64,000 nucleotides of DNA, from NCBI GenBank assembly GCA_019187405.1, contig JABAQZ010000011.1, positions 186,001 to 250,000 on the forward strand, in the 5' to 3' direction. Positions 9,901-22,063 of the stretch are shown piece by piece. Origin of the DNA: Ignavibacteria bacterium (GTDB lineage Bacteria; Bacteroidota; Ignavibacteria; Tepidaquicellales; Tepidaquicellaceae). A model generated the notes under the pieces. That model saw only the letters and a program-made list of their open reading frames with translations. It was not told the origin of the DNA and did no database searches. The position numbers and the translations under genes were made by a program. Every line of letters begins with the position of its first letter. The stretch's first letter is position 1.

Positions 9901-12186
9901 ATGCCAGAAACCGAAAAAATATTCAAAAATTTAAATTATAATCCTGAGCAAAGCGAAAATAAAGATTCTCAGGATTTATATGAATTTGACGTAATCGGAA
10001 TGAATTGTTCGGGATGCGCAAACAGCATTAAAACTTACCTCGAAAAACTTGATGGTGTATCCAAAGTAGAAGTAAATTTTGCATCTGAAAGCGGAGAAGT
10101 CCTTCACGACGATAAAAAGATTTCCCGCAATGAAATTAAAAAAATAATAAAAGACCTTGGTTATGAAGCAGTTTCAGACGATGAAGAATACGAAAAGGAA
10201 TTATTTAAAATAAAAGAACTCAGAAATCAGAAAATAAAAATTATAGTTTCTGTAATTCTTTCATTGATAATAATGGCTTTAAGTATGAAAGGTCATCTGA
10301 TGTTTCTTGATGGAATAGATATCCCGGTTACAGTTTCTCTGCCTCTGTTATTTGTACTTTCTACTTTTGTAATTTTCTGGTGCGGAAGCAGATTCATTTC
10401 CGGAGCTTATAAATCTCTTATTCACGGCTCATTCGATATGAATACGTTAATTGCGCTGGGAAGTCTTTCGTCTTATGTTTATAGTCTTGCAGTTTCAGTC
10501 AGCTTCTTATTCGGAAGCGGCATGCTCGGAAATAGTCATGAAGTTTATTACGAAACGGCTGCAATGATTATTACTTTTATACTTATCGGAAATTATCTCG
10601 AATCCGTAATGAAGTCAAAGACTCAGACTTCCATTAAAAAGCTGAAAGACCTGCAGGCAAAAATCGTAAATGTAATCAGAGACGGAAATGAATTGTTTAT
10701 ACCTTTTAAGAAAGTAAAAGAAAAAGACATAGTCTTAATTAAAACAGGAGATAAAGTTCCTGTTGACGGAATAATTATAGATGGATTTTGTGTTGCAGAC
10801 GAAAGCGCGCTAACCGGTGAAAGCTTGCCGGTGGAAAAGAAAAAAGGCGATAGGTTAATGAGCGGTACAATTCTTAAAAACGGGTATGTAAAAATGGAAG
10901 CAGAAAAAGTTGGAAAGAACACAATGCTTTCCCAGATTATCGAGCTTGTAAAAGATGCGGCTAATTCAAAACCTAAGATTCAGAAACTTGCAGACAGAAT
11001 ATCGGCAGTATTTGTTCCGGTAGTCATCATAATTTCAATCCTGACATTCATATACTGGTATGTCATTGCTGATAATCCCATTGATACATCTCTTTTGTTT
11101 GCTGTTTCGGTATTAATAATTGCATGTCCGTGTGCACTGGGGCTTGCCTCACCAATTGCAATTGTAATCGGCGTCGGCAAAGCTGCCGAAAACGGAATAC
11201 TATTTAACAACGTTAATGCAATAGAGAATCTGAATAAAGTAAATACATTCTGCTTTGACAAAACGGGAACGCTGACGACAGGCGAAATGAAAGTGAAGAA
11301 TGTATATACTCTCAACAACATGCTGAGAGATGATTTGCTGAAATATGTATATTCAGCCGAAAAGCAGTCAAACCATCCTATTGCCAAATCAATTATTAAT
11401 TTCGGCAATGACAACAATATTACTTCAATGAAAGATGTAACTGATTTTTCAAACGAAGAAGGTTTCGGTATTTATGCAAAAGTAAATAACAAAGAAGTCC
11501 TTATTGGAAACGAAAATCTGATGAGGAAAAAAAATATTGTCCTTCCGGACATAATACTTCAAACAGGCAGCAATAATTTGTTTGTCAGCATAGACAAAAA
11601 AATTTCCGGATTAATTGAAATAGAAGACAGGATTAAACCCGAAGCTCCTGAAGTTATTTCAAAACTGCGGCAAAGCGGTAAAGATATATTTATGATATCA
11701 GGTGATAACGAGACAAACGCGGCTGGCATTGCAAAGCAGCTTGAAATCTCCAAGTATTCCTACAAGACGCTTCCTGACGAAAAGGAAAAAATTGTTGAAG
11801 AGCTGCAGACAAAAGGCGGTAATGTGGCTATGGTCGGCGACGGAATTAATGATGCACCTTCACTTGCCAGAGCAAATGTTGGAATAGCTGTGGGAACGGG
11901 ACAGGAAATCGCCATTGATTCAGCTGACGTAATATTAGTGAAGGGCGAGCTTCAAAATATTTTGAAATCACTTAAGATTTCTTCAAAGACTGTAAGAATC
12001 ATAAAACAAAATTTCTTCTGGGCATTTTTTTACAATGCAGTTGCGATTCCTTTTGCTGCGGGCGTATTTGCTCCTTACGGCATAATCATCAGTCCCGTAT
12101 TGGCAGCCATGCTGATGGCGTTTAGCGATGTAATAACTGTCATAGGAAATTCTCTGCGTTTAAAATACATTAAACTCGATAAATGA
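9901..12186 (+). CDS. copA: Copper-exporting P1B-type ATPase
   Basis: 761 residues. One N-terminal heavy-metal-associated domain (GMNCSGCA) precedes eight predicted membrane helices with the CPC motif (IACPCALGLASP), actuator TGES, phosphorylation site DKTGT, the soft-metal HP motif (SNHPIAKS) and GDGINDAP. The set matches Cu+ exporters of the P1B-1 group, which pump copper out of the cytoplasm. In the last helix the usual MxxSS appears as MAFSD, a small deviation from the canonical metal-site signature. It begins 3 bases after folP, and the downstream methyltransferase overlaps its end by 4 bp. Confidence 0.93.
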   Translation: MPETEKIFKNLNYNPEQSENKDSQDLYEFDVIGMNCSGCANSIKTYLEKLDGVSKVEVNFASESGEVLHDDKKISRNEIKKIIKDLGYEAVSDDEEYEKELFKIKELRNQKIKIIVSVILSLIIMALSMKGHLMFLDGIDIPVTVSLPLLFVLSTFVIFWCGSRFISGAYKSLIHGSFDMNTLIALGSLSSYVYSLAVSVSFLFGSGMLGNSHEVYYETAAMIITFILIGNYLESVMKSKTQTSIKKLKDLQAKIVNVIRDGNELFIPFKKVKEKDIVLIKTGDKVPVDGIIIDGFCVADESALTGESLPVEKKKGDRLMSGTILKNGYVKMEAEKVGKNTMLSQIIELVKDAANSKPKIQKLADRISAVFVPVVIIISILTFIYWYVIADNPIDTSLLFAVSVLIIACPCALGLASPIAIVIGVGKAAENGILFNNVNAIENLNKVNTFCFDKTGTLTTGEMKVKNVYTLNNMLRDDLLKYVYSAEKQSNHPIAKSIINFGNDNNITSMKDVTDFSNEEGFGIYAKVNNKEVLIGNENLMRKKNIVLPDIILQTGSNNLFVSIDKKISGLIEIEDRIKPEAPEVISKLRQSGKDIFMISGDNETNAAGIAKQLEISKYSYKTLPDEKEKIVEELQTKGGNVAMVGDGINDAPSLARANVGIAVGTGQEIAIDSADVILVKGELQNILKSLKISSKTVRIIKQNFFWAFFYNAVAIPFAAGVFAPYGIIISPVLAAMLMAFSDVITVIGNSLRLKYIKLDK

Positions 12187-12899
12187 ACAGTAAAAACATA
12201 AACGGCGGATTACCTGAAAAGGTAGATTTCGATAAGTATGCAGGCAAGTATGAGACAACGCTTGGAAAACAACTTGAATTTTTTGGCGAAGAAAATTCTT
12301 ACTTTGCTGAATATAAAATTAAATTAGTTAAGGATACAATTGGAAGTAATTCTCCGGTAAGGATATTGGAATTCGGTTGCGGCATCGGGAGAAATCTGAA
12401 ATTTTTTGTTAAGTATTTTCCTGAAGCTGAAGTTTACGGCAGTGATATTTCCAAATCAAGTCTTGACATCGCAAGGAATGAAAATCCTCAAGTAAAATTG
12501 TTTCTTCTGAAAGATGAAGAAATAAAAAAATATTCAGAATCATTTGATCTGATTTTTATTTCTTGTGTATTTCATCATATCGCGCCACCTGAAAGAATGG
12601 ATTCAATTAAATCAATTTACGGAATGTTAAAGAAAGGGGGTTCCGCATATATCTTTGAGCATAATCCTTACAATCCGGTTACAAGACATATTGTTAACAC
12701 ATGTGAGTGGGATACAGACGCCATATTATTAAACATGAAAGAATCCGTAAATCTTATGGATGCCGCCGGCTTAAATGTTAAAGAAAAAAATTATACGCTT
12801 TTTTTCCCGGCAAGTCTTGGATTTTTAAGACCTGTTGAAAAATTTCTTAAGAAGATTCCAATGGGCGGTCAGTATTATGTTAAGGGAATTAAATCTTAG
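12183..12899 (+). CDS. Class I SAM-dependent methyltransferase
   Basis: 238 residues with a Rossmann-type methyltransferase core. The SAM-binding motif I is ILEFGCGIGRNL (about residues 61-72), followed by an acidic ribose-binding position in YGSDIS and motif IV in FDLIFISCVFHHI. The acceptor is unknown. It overlaps copA by 4 bp (ATGA) and converges with the GT2 gene by 11 bp. The adjacent leftward sugar genes hint that it might modify a surface glycan or lipid, but co-orientation with copA argues against a firm link. Confidence 0.82.
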   Translation: MNSKNINGGLPEKVDFDKYAGKYETTLGKQLEFFGEENSYFAEYKIKLVKDTIGSNSPVRILEFGCGIGRNLKFFVKYFPEAEVYGSDISKSSLDIARNENPQVKLFLLKDEEIKKYSESFDLIFISCVFHHIAPPERMDSIKSIYGMLKKGGSAYIFEHNPYNPVTRHIVNTCEWDTDAILLNMKESVNLMDAAGLNVKEKNYTLFFPASLGFLRPVEKFLKKIPMGGQYYVKGIKS

Positions 12900-13620
12900 A
12901 AGACTTTTTTCTGATTTCCGCTATATATTCCTTTCTGTATTCGAATACTTCCTTTATGGTTCTGATGATTACCGAAGGTCTTGCGCCTGTAGAAATGCCG
13001 TCAACTCTCGGCAGATGAATGACTCCGAGTTCGGTTACCGAATAATCTAGTAGTCTTGCCTTGAGCATTATTTCAGCATCAATAAACGCATCAACCGATT
13101 TAATGTTTATTTTCTTAAAAAGATCGGTTTTGAAAAGCTTAAATGCACAGTCAATATCCCAGTAATGTATATCGAATAAAAGTTTTAAAAGATAGTTATA
13201 GCAAAGAGAAGTAAATTTTCTGTAAGTGGAATATTGCTTCTTCTTTCTGTATCCTACTACAATGTCTGTGAAGGGAATTAAGGCGACAAACTTTTTTAGT
13301 TCATTCATATCAAACTGATTGTCACCGTCCGAATAAAACACATAATCGAATTTTGCATTAAGAAATCCGTCTTTAAGCGTCGCGCCGTAACCCATATTTT
13401 TTTCATGATGAATGACTCTTACTTTCGGATACTTTTCTGCAAGCTTATCTGCAACTTCGCCAGTTTTATCAGGACTGCCATCCTCGATGATTATTACTTC
13501 ATAATCTTTCAGCTTCAGCTCTTCGAGAACTCTTACGACTGAATCAACTACCTTGCCGATATTTTTTTCATCATAATATGCCGGGAAAAAAGCTGATATG
13601 GTAATTTCTGAATTATTCAT
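12889..13620 (-). CDS. Dolichol-phosphate mannosyltransferase-like glycosyltransferase 2
   Basis: 243 residues, soluble GT-A fold of the DPM1-like branch. Landmarks are FFPAYYDEKNIGKVV, IIIEDGSPDKT, the GYGATLKDG loop and YSDGDNQF (metal-binding DxD equivalent). Such enzymes make polyprenyl-phosphate-linked sugars at the cytoplasmic face, which GT-C enzymes then use. This fits the neighbourhood: a GT-C transferase and an epimerase lie directly upstream on the same strand, the epimerase overlapping this gene by 8 bp. The sugar is not known. Confidence 0.87.
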   Translation of the reverse strand: MNNSEITISAFFPAYYDEKNIGKVVDSVVRVLEELKLKDYEVIIIEDGSPDKTGEVADKLAEKYPKVRVIHHEKNMGYGATLKDGFLNAKFDYVFYSDGDNQFDMNELKKFVALIPFTDIVVGYRKKKQYSTYRKFTSLCYNYLLKLLFDIHYWDIDCAFKLFKTDLFKKINIKSVDAFIDAEIMLKARLLDYSVTELGVIHLPRVDGISTGARPSVIIRTIKEVFEYRKEYIAEIRKKSSKI

Positions 13621-14554
13621 GCTGTTTCAGATTTTTAAGATAATTGTATGTAATGCGTATACCGTCTTCGATAGAAGTTTCCGGAGACCATTCGAAAGTT
13701 TTTTTTACAAGACTGTTGTCGAGAACGCTGACGGGAACATCGATTTTTCTTGCTTCCATGTAATTTACTTTTAATTTTTTACTGGTAACTTTTTCAATCA
13801 AAGCAATAATTTCATTTAATGAATAACCTTTTCCTGTACTGAGATTAAATAAATTACTTTTCGGATCTACCGACAATGATTTTGAAAGCGCATTAACTGC
13901 ATCTTTAATGTAAATGTAATCTCTTACTATTTCTCCATCGCCCCATATCGTTATTTCGGAATTATTAATTGCCTTTTGAAGAAAGACGGGTATGACGCCT
14001 TGTGATGATTTCGGATTTTGCCTCTCGCCATAAGGATTTGCCAATCTGAATGTAGCGTATTTAAGACCGTAAAGATGGTTAAATAAAAAAAGATATTCTT
14101 CGATTGTTTTTTTAATAATGCCGTATGAACAAATCGGATTGGAACTGTAAGTTTCTTTTACGGGAATTTCATCTGGAATTCCGTAAACAGTACCTCCCGA
14201 AGAAAGGAAAATAACTTTTTTAATTTTTTGAGAGATACATTCTTTAAACAGCTTCAGCGAAGATATGAGATTTGTTTCAGCATCATATTCGGGATTATCG
14301 TTTGATGTTGACGGAAGAGTGGAACTTACAAGATGAAACACAAAATCAATTCCATTAAGCGAGTTTAAAAGCTCGGCATCATTATTAAAATCTCCTTCGA
14401 TGATTTTGATTTTATTGTCAAGATGCAGGATATTTTTTTTTGAAAAATTGAGTTTATCGAAAATCGTTACGTTATATCCGTCTTCCAGCAGTCTGTCGCA
14501 GAGATGTGAACCAATAAAACCACCTCCACCGTAAACAATACAATTTCCTTTCAT
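13613..14554 (-). CDS. NAD-dependent sugar epimerase/dehydratase (extended SDR)
   Basis: 313 residues. It has an N-terminal nucleotide-binding GGGGFIG motif (9-15), the SSGGTVYG active-site strand and a catalytic YGIIK (YxxxK) motif, so it is an extended short-chain dehydrogenase like UDP-glucose 4-epimerase. It probably supplies a modified NDP-sugar for the two transferases flanking it: the DPM-like GT2 downstream (8 bp overlap) and the GT-C protein 12 bp upstream. The exact reaction (4-epimerase or other) cannot be set from these motifs. Confidence 0.86.
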   Translation of the reverse strand: MKGNCIVYGGGGFIGSHLCDRLLEDGYNVTIFDKLNFSKKNILHLDNKIKIIEGDFNNDAELLNSLNGIDFVFHLVSSTLPSTSNDNPEYDAETNLISSLKLFKECISQKIKKVIFLSSGGTVYGIPDEIPVKETYSSNPICSYGIIKKTIEEYLFLFNHLYGLKYATFRLANPYGERQNPKSSQGVIPVFLQKAINNSEITIWGDGEIVRDYIYIKDAVNALSKSLSVDPKSNLFNLSTGKGYSLNEIIALIEKVTSKKLKVNYMEARKIDVPVSVLDNSLVKKTFEWSPETSIEDGIRITYNYLKNLKQHE

Positions 14555-14566
14555 ACTCTCCTTTGA

Positions 14567-16198
14567 TTATTTTTTAGATTCAAAAATAAATGCAGAAAAC
14601 CTTCCGTCGGGAGAATTGATGCGTGTATAAAGCTTGTATTTTGAAGTATCCTGTAAGGCATCAAGCGGTACGTCGTTTTTCATGTCCGCAGGTCTGTAAC
14701 TGTAATGCGTATCCCACACAAAAACTGAACCCGGCTTTGCGCTTTTAATATTCTCCATTATGAGCCGTTTGTAATTGCCGGGATTCTTTCTGTAAACATC
14801 ATCTGTATAAAAAGGAATGAATGAATGATTGTAATAAATTTCTTTATTGCTTATGTCAATTGATTTTAAAAATTCCGATACCTGCTTAAGTGCAAGATTT
14901 TCCGGTGTAAGAATTTTTGGAGTATAATTAAAGTAAAGATATATTACTGACATTAACAGAAAAACCGCAGAAAGTTTATTCAGATATTCTGCCACAGGCT
15001 CCTTTTTAAAAAGCATTACAAATAAAACGCAGACACCAATAATCATCAGCTTTGAATATTCGCTTACTTCGAGCAGAATGAAGCCATCGGATTTTTTGGA
15101 TAAAAAAATGAGAGCAATAAAAAACAGAATTCCGGAAATGATATATGCAGTTTTTCGGAATTCCTGTCTTGATAAATTATTCAAGCCAACTGTTGCAAAA
15201 GCTGCGGCTACCGGTGAAATGTGAAGCAGATATCTCCAGTTGCCCGGATTCGGTCCATCTGAAAACATTGTAAGCAGCTGAACAATAAATACAGAGGTAA
15301 AGACAATGTAAAACATGTCATACTTCGACAGATATTCTTTAAGAGACTTTGTATCCGATAAAAATCCTAAATAGCCCAGCAGAAAAAGCAGAAGCGAAAC
15401 CGGACCGATTATGAAAATGTAAACCAAAAAGTAATGTGAAACTCCCTGAGTTTTATAATTGTATGAAGACAACGAAGACATTTCAGTCAGCACAAATAAA
15501 ATGTCTCCTGTTTTTATAAATCCAAGCAGATTATATAATAAAGGAAACAGTGCAAGGCATACAATTGCAATGAAATTTTTCTTTCTGAAATAAATAAATG
15601 CAAATATTAAAATCAGTAAAGCAATTTCCTGTCTTACAGTAAAAATATATCCACAGATTAAAGCCGAGAGTATGTATTTTTCTTTTTTGTAAAAAATCAG
15701 AACCAGAAGAATCAACAGCGATGTAAAAATTTCCGCATAAGATCTGAAAGAAAGATCAAAGAAAAGCGGCTGAAGCGCCAGAAGTAATGCTCCGAAACTC
15801 GCATATCCTATGTTAAAGCATTTAAGCATTAAGTAAGTCGTATATACTGTAACAGCAGCAATGAGAGCATTAACAAACAGAACAGCTTCATAGCCGAACA
15901 GCGAGGGAATAACCATAATAAGCTTATATCCCGGTTTGGGTGAATTACCAAGGATGACAAACGGATCGCTCCAAAAATTAATCATGTTGATATATTGTCC
16001 GATTTCATCGTCCTGATAAAACCCAACTGAATATTTGCTGCTCAGATAATAAATGAAGGTGAAAACGGGTATGACAATCCAAAAATATTTTTCCGCAAAC
16101 TTCGAATTATCCAGTGGAACAAATGAATTTGCGTTTTTTTTGATTGATTTACCGGGTGTCTGAGACTTTGGATTTTTTTTTACTTCTTTAATTGACAT
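14567..16198 (-). CDS. Multi-pass membrane glycosyltransferase, GT-C type
   Basis: 543 residues with about 11-12 hydrophobic helices and a soluble C-terminal part. The first external loop holds an acidic cluster (YQDDEIGQYINM, near residue 60), as expected for the catalytic Asp/Glu of GT-C enzymes such as ArnT/PMT that use polyprenyl-phosphate sugars on the periplasmic side. It is the first gene of the leftward three-gene set with the epimerase and DPM-like GT2. Family-level call; the acceptor is unknown. Confidence 0.75.
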   Translation of the reverse strand: MSIKEVKKNPKSQTPGKSIKKNANSFVPLDNSKFAEKYFWIVIPVFTFIYYLSSKYSVGFYQDDEIGQYINMINFWSDPFVILGNSPKPGYKLIMVIPSLFGYEAVLFVNALIAAVTVYTTYLMLKCFNIGYASFGALLLALQPLFFDLSFRSYAEIFTSLLILLVLIFYKKEKYILSALICGYIFTVRQEIALLILIFAFIYFRKKNFIAIVCLALFPLLYNLLGFIKTGDILFVLTEMSSLSSYNYKTQGVSHYFLVYIFIIGPVSLLLFLLGYLGFLSDTKSLKEYLSKYDMFYIVFTSVFIVQLLTMFSDGPNPGNWRYLLHISPVAAAFATVGLNNLSRQEFRKTAYIISGILFFIALIFLSKKSDGFILLEVSEYSKLMIIGVCVLFVMLFKKEPVAEYLNKLSAVFLLMSVIYLYFNYTPKILTPENLALKQVSEFLKSIDISNKEIYYNHSFIPFYTDDVYRKNPGNYKRLIMENIKSAKPGSVFVWDTHYSYRPADMKNDVPLDALQDTSKYKLYTRINSPDGRFSAFIFESKK

Positions 16199-16321
16199 CA
16201 GTGGTTTTCAATATATTAATATACATTTGAAAATGAAATCGAAATTGAAATATATTGGGGATAAATTATGATGATACACTTTCGGCTGAATAATGATTAA
16301 AAAAAATTGTAAAAAGAATTG

Positions 16322-16473
16322 TCGTAGAGGCAACCCTTGTGGTTGCCCCCGTTACGTAATGAAAAAATAAAAAATCACAGGGGCAACCCTTGTGGTCGCA
16401 CTGTATCATAATGAAAAAATAAAATATCGTAGGGGCGACCTTTGTGGTCGCCCTGTTTCATAATGAATAAAGT
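16322..16473. repeat. Three tandem copies of a ~53-bp palindromic repeat
   Basis: Three imperfect units begin near 16322, 16375 and 16427. Each contains a hairpin of the form GGGCGACC...GGTCGCCC followed by an AT-rich tail ending in AATGAAAAAATAAAA. They fill most of the 305-bp gap between the GT-C gene and the DUF1569 gene. They resemble small intergenic palindromic repeats and may fold into stable RNA hairpins, possibly acting as terminators. No coding frame is supported. Confidence 0.75.
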
Positions 16474-16503
16474 CTATCGAAATTCTTATGATAAATTTAT
16501 CTA

Positions 16504-16959
16504 TTATACTCCGAATTGACTCAGGTGGTGATCAAGATGTTTATAAAACAATGTACTCCATTCTTTTGCAGTCATTTTTCCGAAAGAAAAATTTTCCTTA
16601 CCCTCAAAATATCCTGCACCGAGCTTTTGTGTCTTCTGAATATTTTCTATCAACAACGCTTTTTCTTTTTCAAACTCTCTATTGTCAGAGATGATAAAAT
16701 CGGGTCCGGTTTTGCCGTTCTTACTATAAGGTTTATCGCTAACCACATAGTTTTTTATAAAATTTTTTAAAATGAACTTTAAAAATAAATTCCGTTTCTT
16801 AAAGTTTTCAGGAGTATAAGTGTATACATAAGTAACATTGCAATGCGCAAGCATTTGCGCCGGATTCATTTTCCCCCAAAGCGGTTTAAGATCTGGTCTC
16901 AAATTGCCTATGCGGAATATAATTTCATCAGAAACATCCTGTTTAAATATGTCTTTCAT
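16504..16959 (-). CDS. DUF1569 (DinB-like four-helix) protein
   Basis: 151 residues. The N-terminal pattern WGKMNPAQMLAHCN and the C-terminal KHLDHHLSQFG match the DUF1569 family, a relative of DinB/YfiT-type metal-binding four-helix bundles. The conserved histidines (AHC near residue 38; HLDHH near 142) are intact, consistent with metal binding. Reaction and substrate are unknown for the family. It stands alone, leftward, downstream of katG with a 228-bp gap. Confidence 0.8.
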   Translation of the reverse strand: MKDIFKQDVSDEIIFRIGNLRPDLKPLWGKMNPAQMLAHCNVTYVYTYTPENFKKRNLFLKFILKNFIKNYVVSDKPYSKNGKTGPDFIISDNREFEKEKALLIENIQKTQKLGAGYFEGKENFSFGKMTAKEWSTLFYKHLDHHLSQFGV

Positions 16960-17187
16960 TTCTCAAAGCTTTTATTCTATAATTTAAACTTTTTTAATAA
17001 TATATCGTCATGTTGTTTCAATAGTAAAATATTTCACTATTAAACACATGAAACAAAATTAATTTCTATCCCTTATGTGTCTCCAGGATTTCAAAACTAT
17101 ATTGCTTTGAATTACTTAATCTCGGAAATCACAATGAGATAAAATTTTTCTAAATGCAATTAAAAAATCTATTGTCTAAAAAAAATA

Positions 17188-19374
<2,187 letters not shown>

Positions 19375-19410
19375 TTATTTTTTAATGTTTTTTGTAATTA
19401 TTCAGATCTG

Positions 19411-19423
19411 CAATAACCTATTG
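19411..19423. promoter_or_regulatory. Candidate operator upstream of katG
   Basis: A perfect 13-bp inverted repeat CAATA-ACC-TATTG lies about 40 bp upstream of the katG start codon, flanked on both sides by a TGCAATA-like sequence. Position fits a peroxide-responsive operator. It does not match a full OxyR or PerR consensus as I know them, so the regulator is undetermined. Confidence 0.3.
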
Positions 19424-19541
19424 AAATTGGTCTGCAATATCATTGATGAGCTTTTGTAAATTATACTCTTCTATTTTGCAAAATATACTCAATTATAAAA
19501 ATAATTTAAGTGGAAATAGTAATCTCACAATAACGCCAACG

Positions 19542-21681
19542 TGTCTTCCTGAACGCCAGCGTGTCTTCCTGAACGCCAGCGTGTCATCCTGAACGCCAGC
19601 GTGTCATCCTGAACACCTATCTGTCTTCCTGAACTTGTTTCAGGATCTGATGTTGTTTACACATAAAATTCTGTACAGACCACTACAGATGCTGAACCAA
19701 GTTCAGCATGACAGGGGAGTTTGTCTTCCTGAACGCCAGCGTGTCTTCCTGAACGCCAGCGTGTCTTCCTGAACGCCAGCGTGTCATCCTGAACACCTAT
19801 CTGTCATCCTGAACTTGTTTCAGGATCTGATGATGTTTACACATAAAATTCTGTACAGACAATCACAGATGCTGAACCAAGTTCAGTATGACAGGGGTGT
19901 ATGTCTTCCTGAACGCCAGCGTGTCCTCCTGAACGCCAACGTGTCTTCCTGAACGCCAACGTGTCTTCCTGAACGCCAGCGTGTCATCCTGAACTTGTTT
20001 CAGGATCTGATGTTGTTTACACATAAAATTCTGTACAGACAACCACAGATGCTGAACCAAGTTCAGCATGACAGGGGTGTTTGTCTTCCTGAACGCCAGC
20101 GTGTCATCCTGAACGCCAGCGTGTCATCCTGAACGCCAACGTGTCTTCCTGAACGCCTATCTGTCATCCTGAACTTGTTTCAGGATCTGATGATGTTTAC
20201 ACATAAAATTCTGTACAGACCACTACAGATGCTGAACCAAGTTCAGCAAGACAGGGGTGTATGTCTTCCTGAACGCCAGCGTGTCTTCCTGAACACCTAT
20301 CTGTCATCCTGAACTTGTTTCAGGATCTGATGTTGTTTACACATAAAATTCTGTACAGACCACTACAGATGCTGAACCAAGTTCAGCAAGACAGGGGTGT
20401 ATGTCTTCCTGAACGCCAACGTGTCTTCCTGAACGCCAGCGTGTCTTCCTGAACGCCAGCGTGTCATCCTGAACGCCAGCGTGTCATCCTGAACACCTAT
20501 CTGTCTTCCTGAACTTGTTTCAGGATCAGATGTTGTTTACACATAAAATTCTGTACAGACAATCACAGATGCTGAACCAAGTTCAGCATGACAGGGGTGT
20601 TTGTCTTCCTGAACGCCAACGTGTCTTCCTGAACGCCAGCGTGTCATCCTGAACTTGTTTCAGGATCTGATGTTGTTTACACATAAAATTCTGTACAGAC
20701 CACTACAGATGCTGAACCAAGTTCAGCAAGACAGGGGTGTATGTCTTCCTGAACGCCAACGTGTCTTCCTGAACGCCAGCGTGTCATCCTGAACTTGTTT
20801 CAGGATCTGATGTTGTTTACACATAAAATTCTGTACAGACAACCACAGATGCTGAACCAAGTTCAGCATGACAGGGGTGTTTGTCTTCCTGAACGCCAAC
20901 GTGTCTTCCTGAACTTGTTTCAGGATCTGATGTTGTTTACACATAAAATTCTGTACAGACAACCACAGATGCTGAACCAAGTTCAGCATGACAGGGGTGT
21001 TTGTCTTCCTGAACGCCAACGTGTCTTCCTGAACGCCAACGTGTCTTCCTGAACGCCAGCGTGTCTTCCTGAACGCCAGCGTGTCATCCTGAACTTGTTT
21101 CAGGATCTGATGTTGTTTACACATAAAATTCTGTACAGACAATCACATATGCTGAACCAAGTTCAGCATGACAGAGGAGTTTGTCTTCCTGAACACCAAC
21201 GTGTCTTCCTGAACGCCAACGTGTCATCCTGAACACCTATCTGTCATCCTGAACTTGTTTCAGGATCTGATGTTGTTTACACATAAAATTCTGTACAGAC
21301 AACCACAGATGCTGAACCAAGTTCAGCATGACAGGGGTGTATGTCTTCCTGAACGCCAGCGTGTCTTCCTGAACGCCAACGTGTCATCCTGAACACCTAT
21401 CTGTCATCCTGAACTTGTTTCAGGATCTGATGATGTTTACACATAAAATTCTGTACAGACAATCACAGATGCTGAACCAAGTTCAGTATGACAGGGGTGT
21501 ATGTCTTCCTGAACGCCAGCGTGTCATCCTGAACACCAGCGTGTCTTCCTGAACGCCAACGTGTCTTCCTGAACGCCAGCGTGTTTTCCTGAACTTGTTT
21601 CAGGATCAGATGTTGTTTACACATAAAATTCTGTACAGACAATCACAGATGCTGAACCAAGTTCAGCATGACAGGGGAGGA
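19542..21681. repeat. REP-like repeat cluster on a 20-bp lattice (13 long units)
   Basis: About 2.1 kb of nested repeats. A 100-bp unit carries two hairpins (CCTGAACTTGTTTCAGG and GCTGAACCAAGTTCAGC) joined by a ~40-bp AT-rich linker and bounded by TGTCA/TGACA. Thirteen copies are present, the first beginning at 19622. Between them are variable numbers of a 20-bp unit, TGTCTTCCTGAACGCCAGCG, related to the head of the long unit. Every unit start tested falls at 19542 plus a multiple of 20. Frames translating as LVQHL/LKQVQDD are repeat translations, not genes. Similar elements recur at 35983-36402. Confidence 0.95.
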
Positions 21682-21908
21682 TGAAGATTAATATTTCTTC
21701 CCCATATGAGTAGATTTATTTTGAAGCAAATACTAATTTTTATTTGTAAAAAATAATAATTGAAACTTGACTTATTTTAGTTTATAAGATCAAGAGAATG
21801 AAAAGACTTATAACTTATTTTCTCTCGAATGAGGGATAGAAATAGTAATGAAATTAGTTTAAATTGATTTTATAGATGAAAATCTTTAAAATTAATGAAG
21901 AAGAATAT

Positions 21909-21916
21909 TATATTTG
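21909..21916 (+). promoter_or_regulatory. Candidate -7 box for cas9 transcription
   Basis: TATATTTG fits the Bacteroidetes -7 consensus TAnnTTTG, about 150 bp before the cas9 ATG. There is no convincing TTTG at the -33 position. If used, the mRNA leader would run antisense through the whole tracrRNA. The stretch 21690-21945 otherwise shows only AT-rich sequence without a gene. Confidence 0.3.
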
Positions 21917-21947
21917 GAGGGAATTAGATTTTAAGATTAATAATATT

Positions 21948-22020
21948 AAAAAAGGCGAGTTTCCCCGCCTCAAATGTTTTCACAACGGAATAATCCTTAT
22001 TGTGATTTGCTTTCAAATTT
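21948..22020 (-). ncRNA. tracrRNA of the type II-C system
   Basis: On the minus strand, an 18-nt anti-repeat (TTTGAAAGCAAATCACAA, plus-strand 22000-22017) matches the end of the CRISPR repeat exactly. It therefore pairs with the crRNA repeat read from the minus strand. It is followed by a small GGA...TCC hairpin, a linker with GTTGTGAAAAC, and a stem GGCGGG-GAAA-CTCGCC (21954-21969) ending in a run of six T (21948-21953), a typical Rho-independent tracrRNA end. The 5' end is not defined. It is divergent from and just upstream of cas9. It fixes the crRNA strand as minus. Confidence 0.85.
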
Positions 22021-22063
22021 AATAATAACATATAAATTTTTATTAAAATAAAAAATACATAAA

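Noticed and set aside
19863-21142. ORFs with LVQHL and LKQVQDD motifs in the 20-kb repeat cluster
   Set aside because: The 20/100-bp lattice keeps frames open by period; both strands are open and the motifs are hairpin translations.
19542-21681. Repeat cluster considered as a second CRISPR array
   Set aside because: No unique spacers: the intervening sequence is itself repeated, and the units are two-hairpin REP-like elements.
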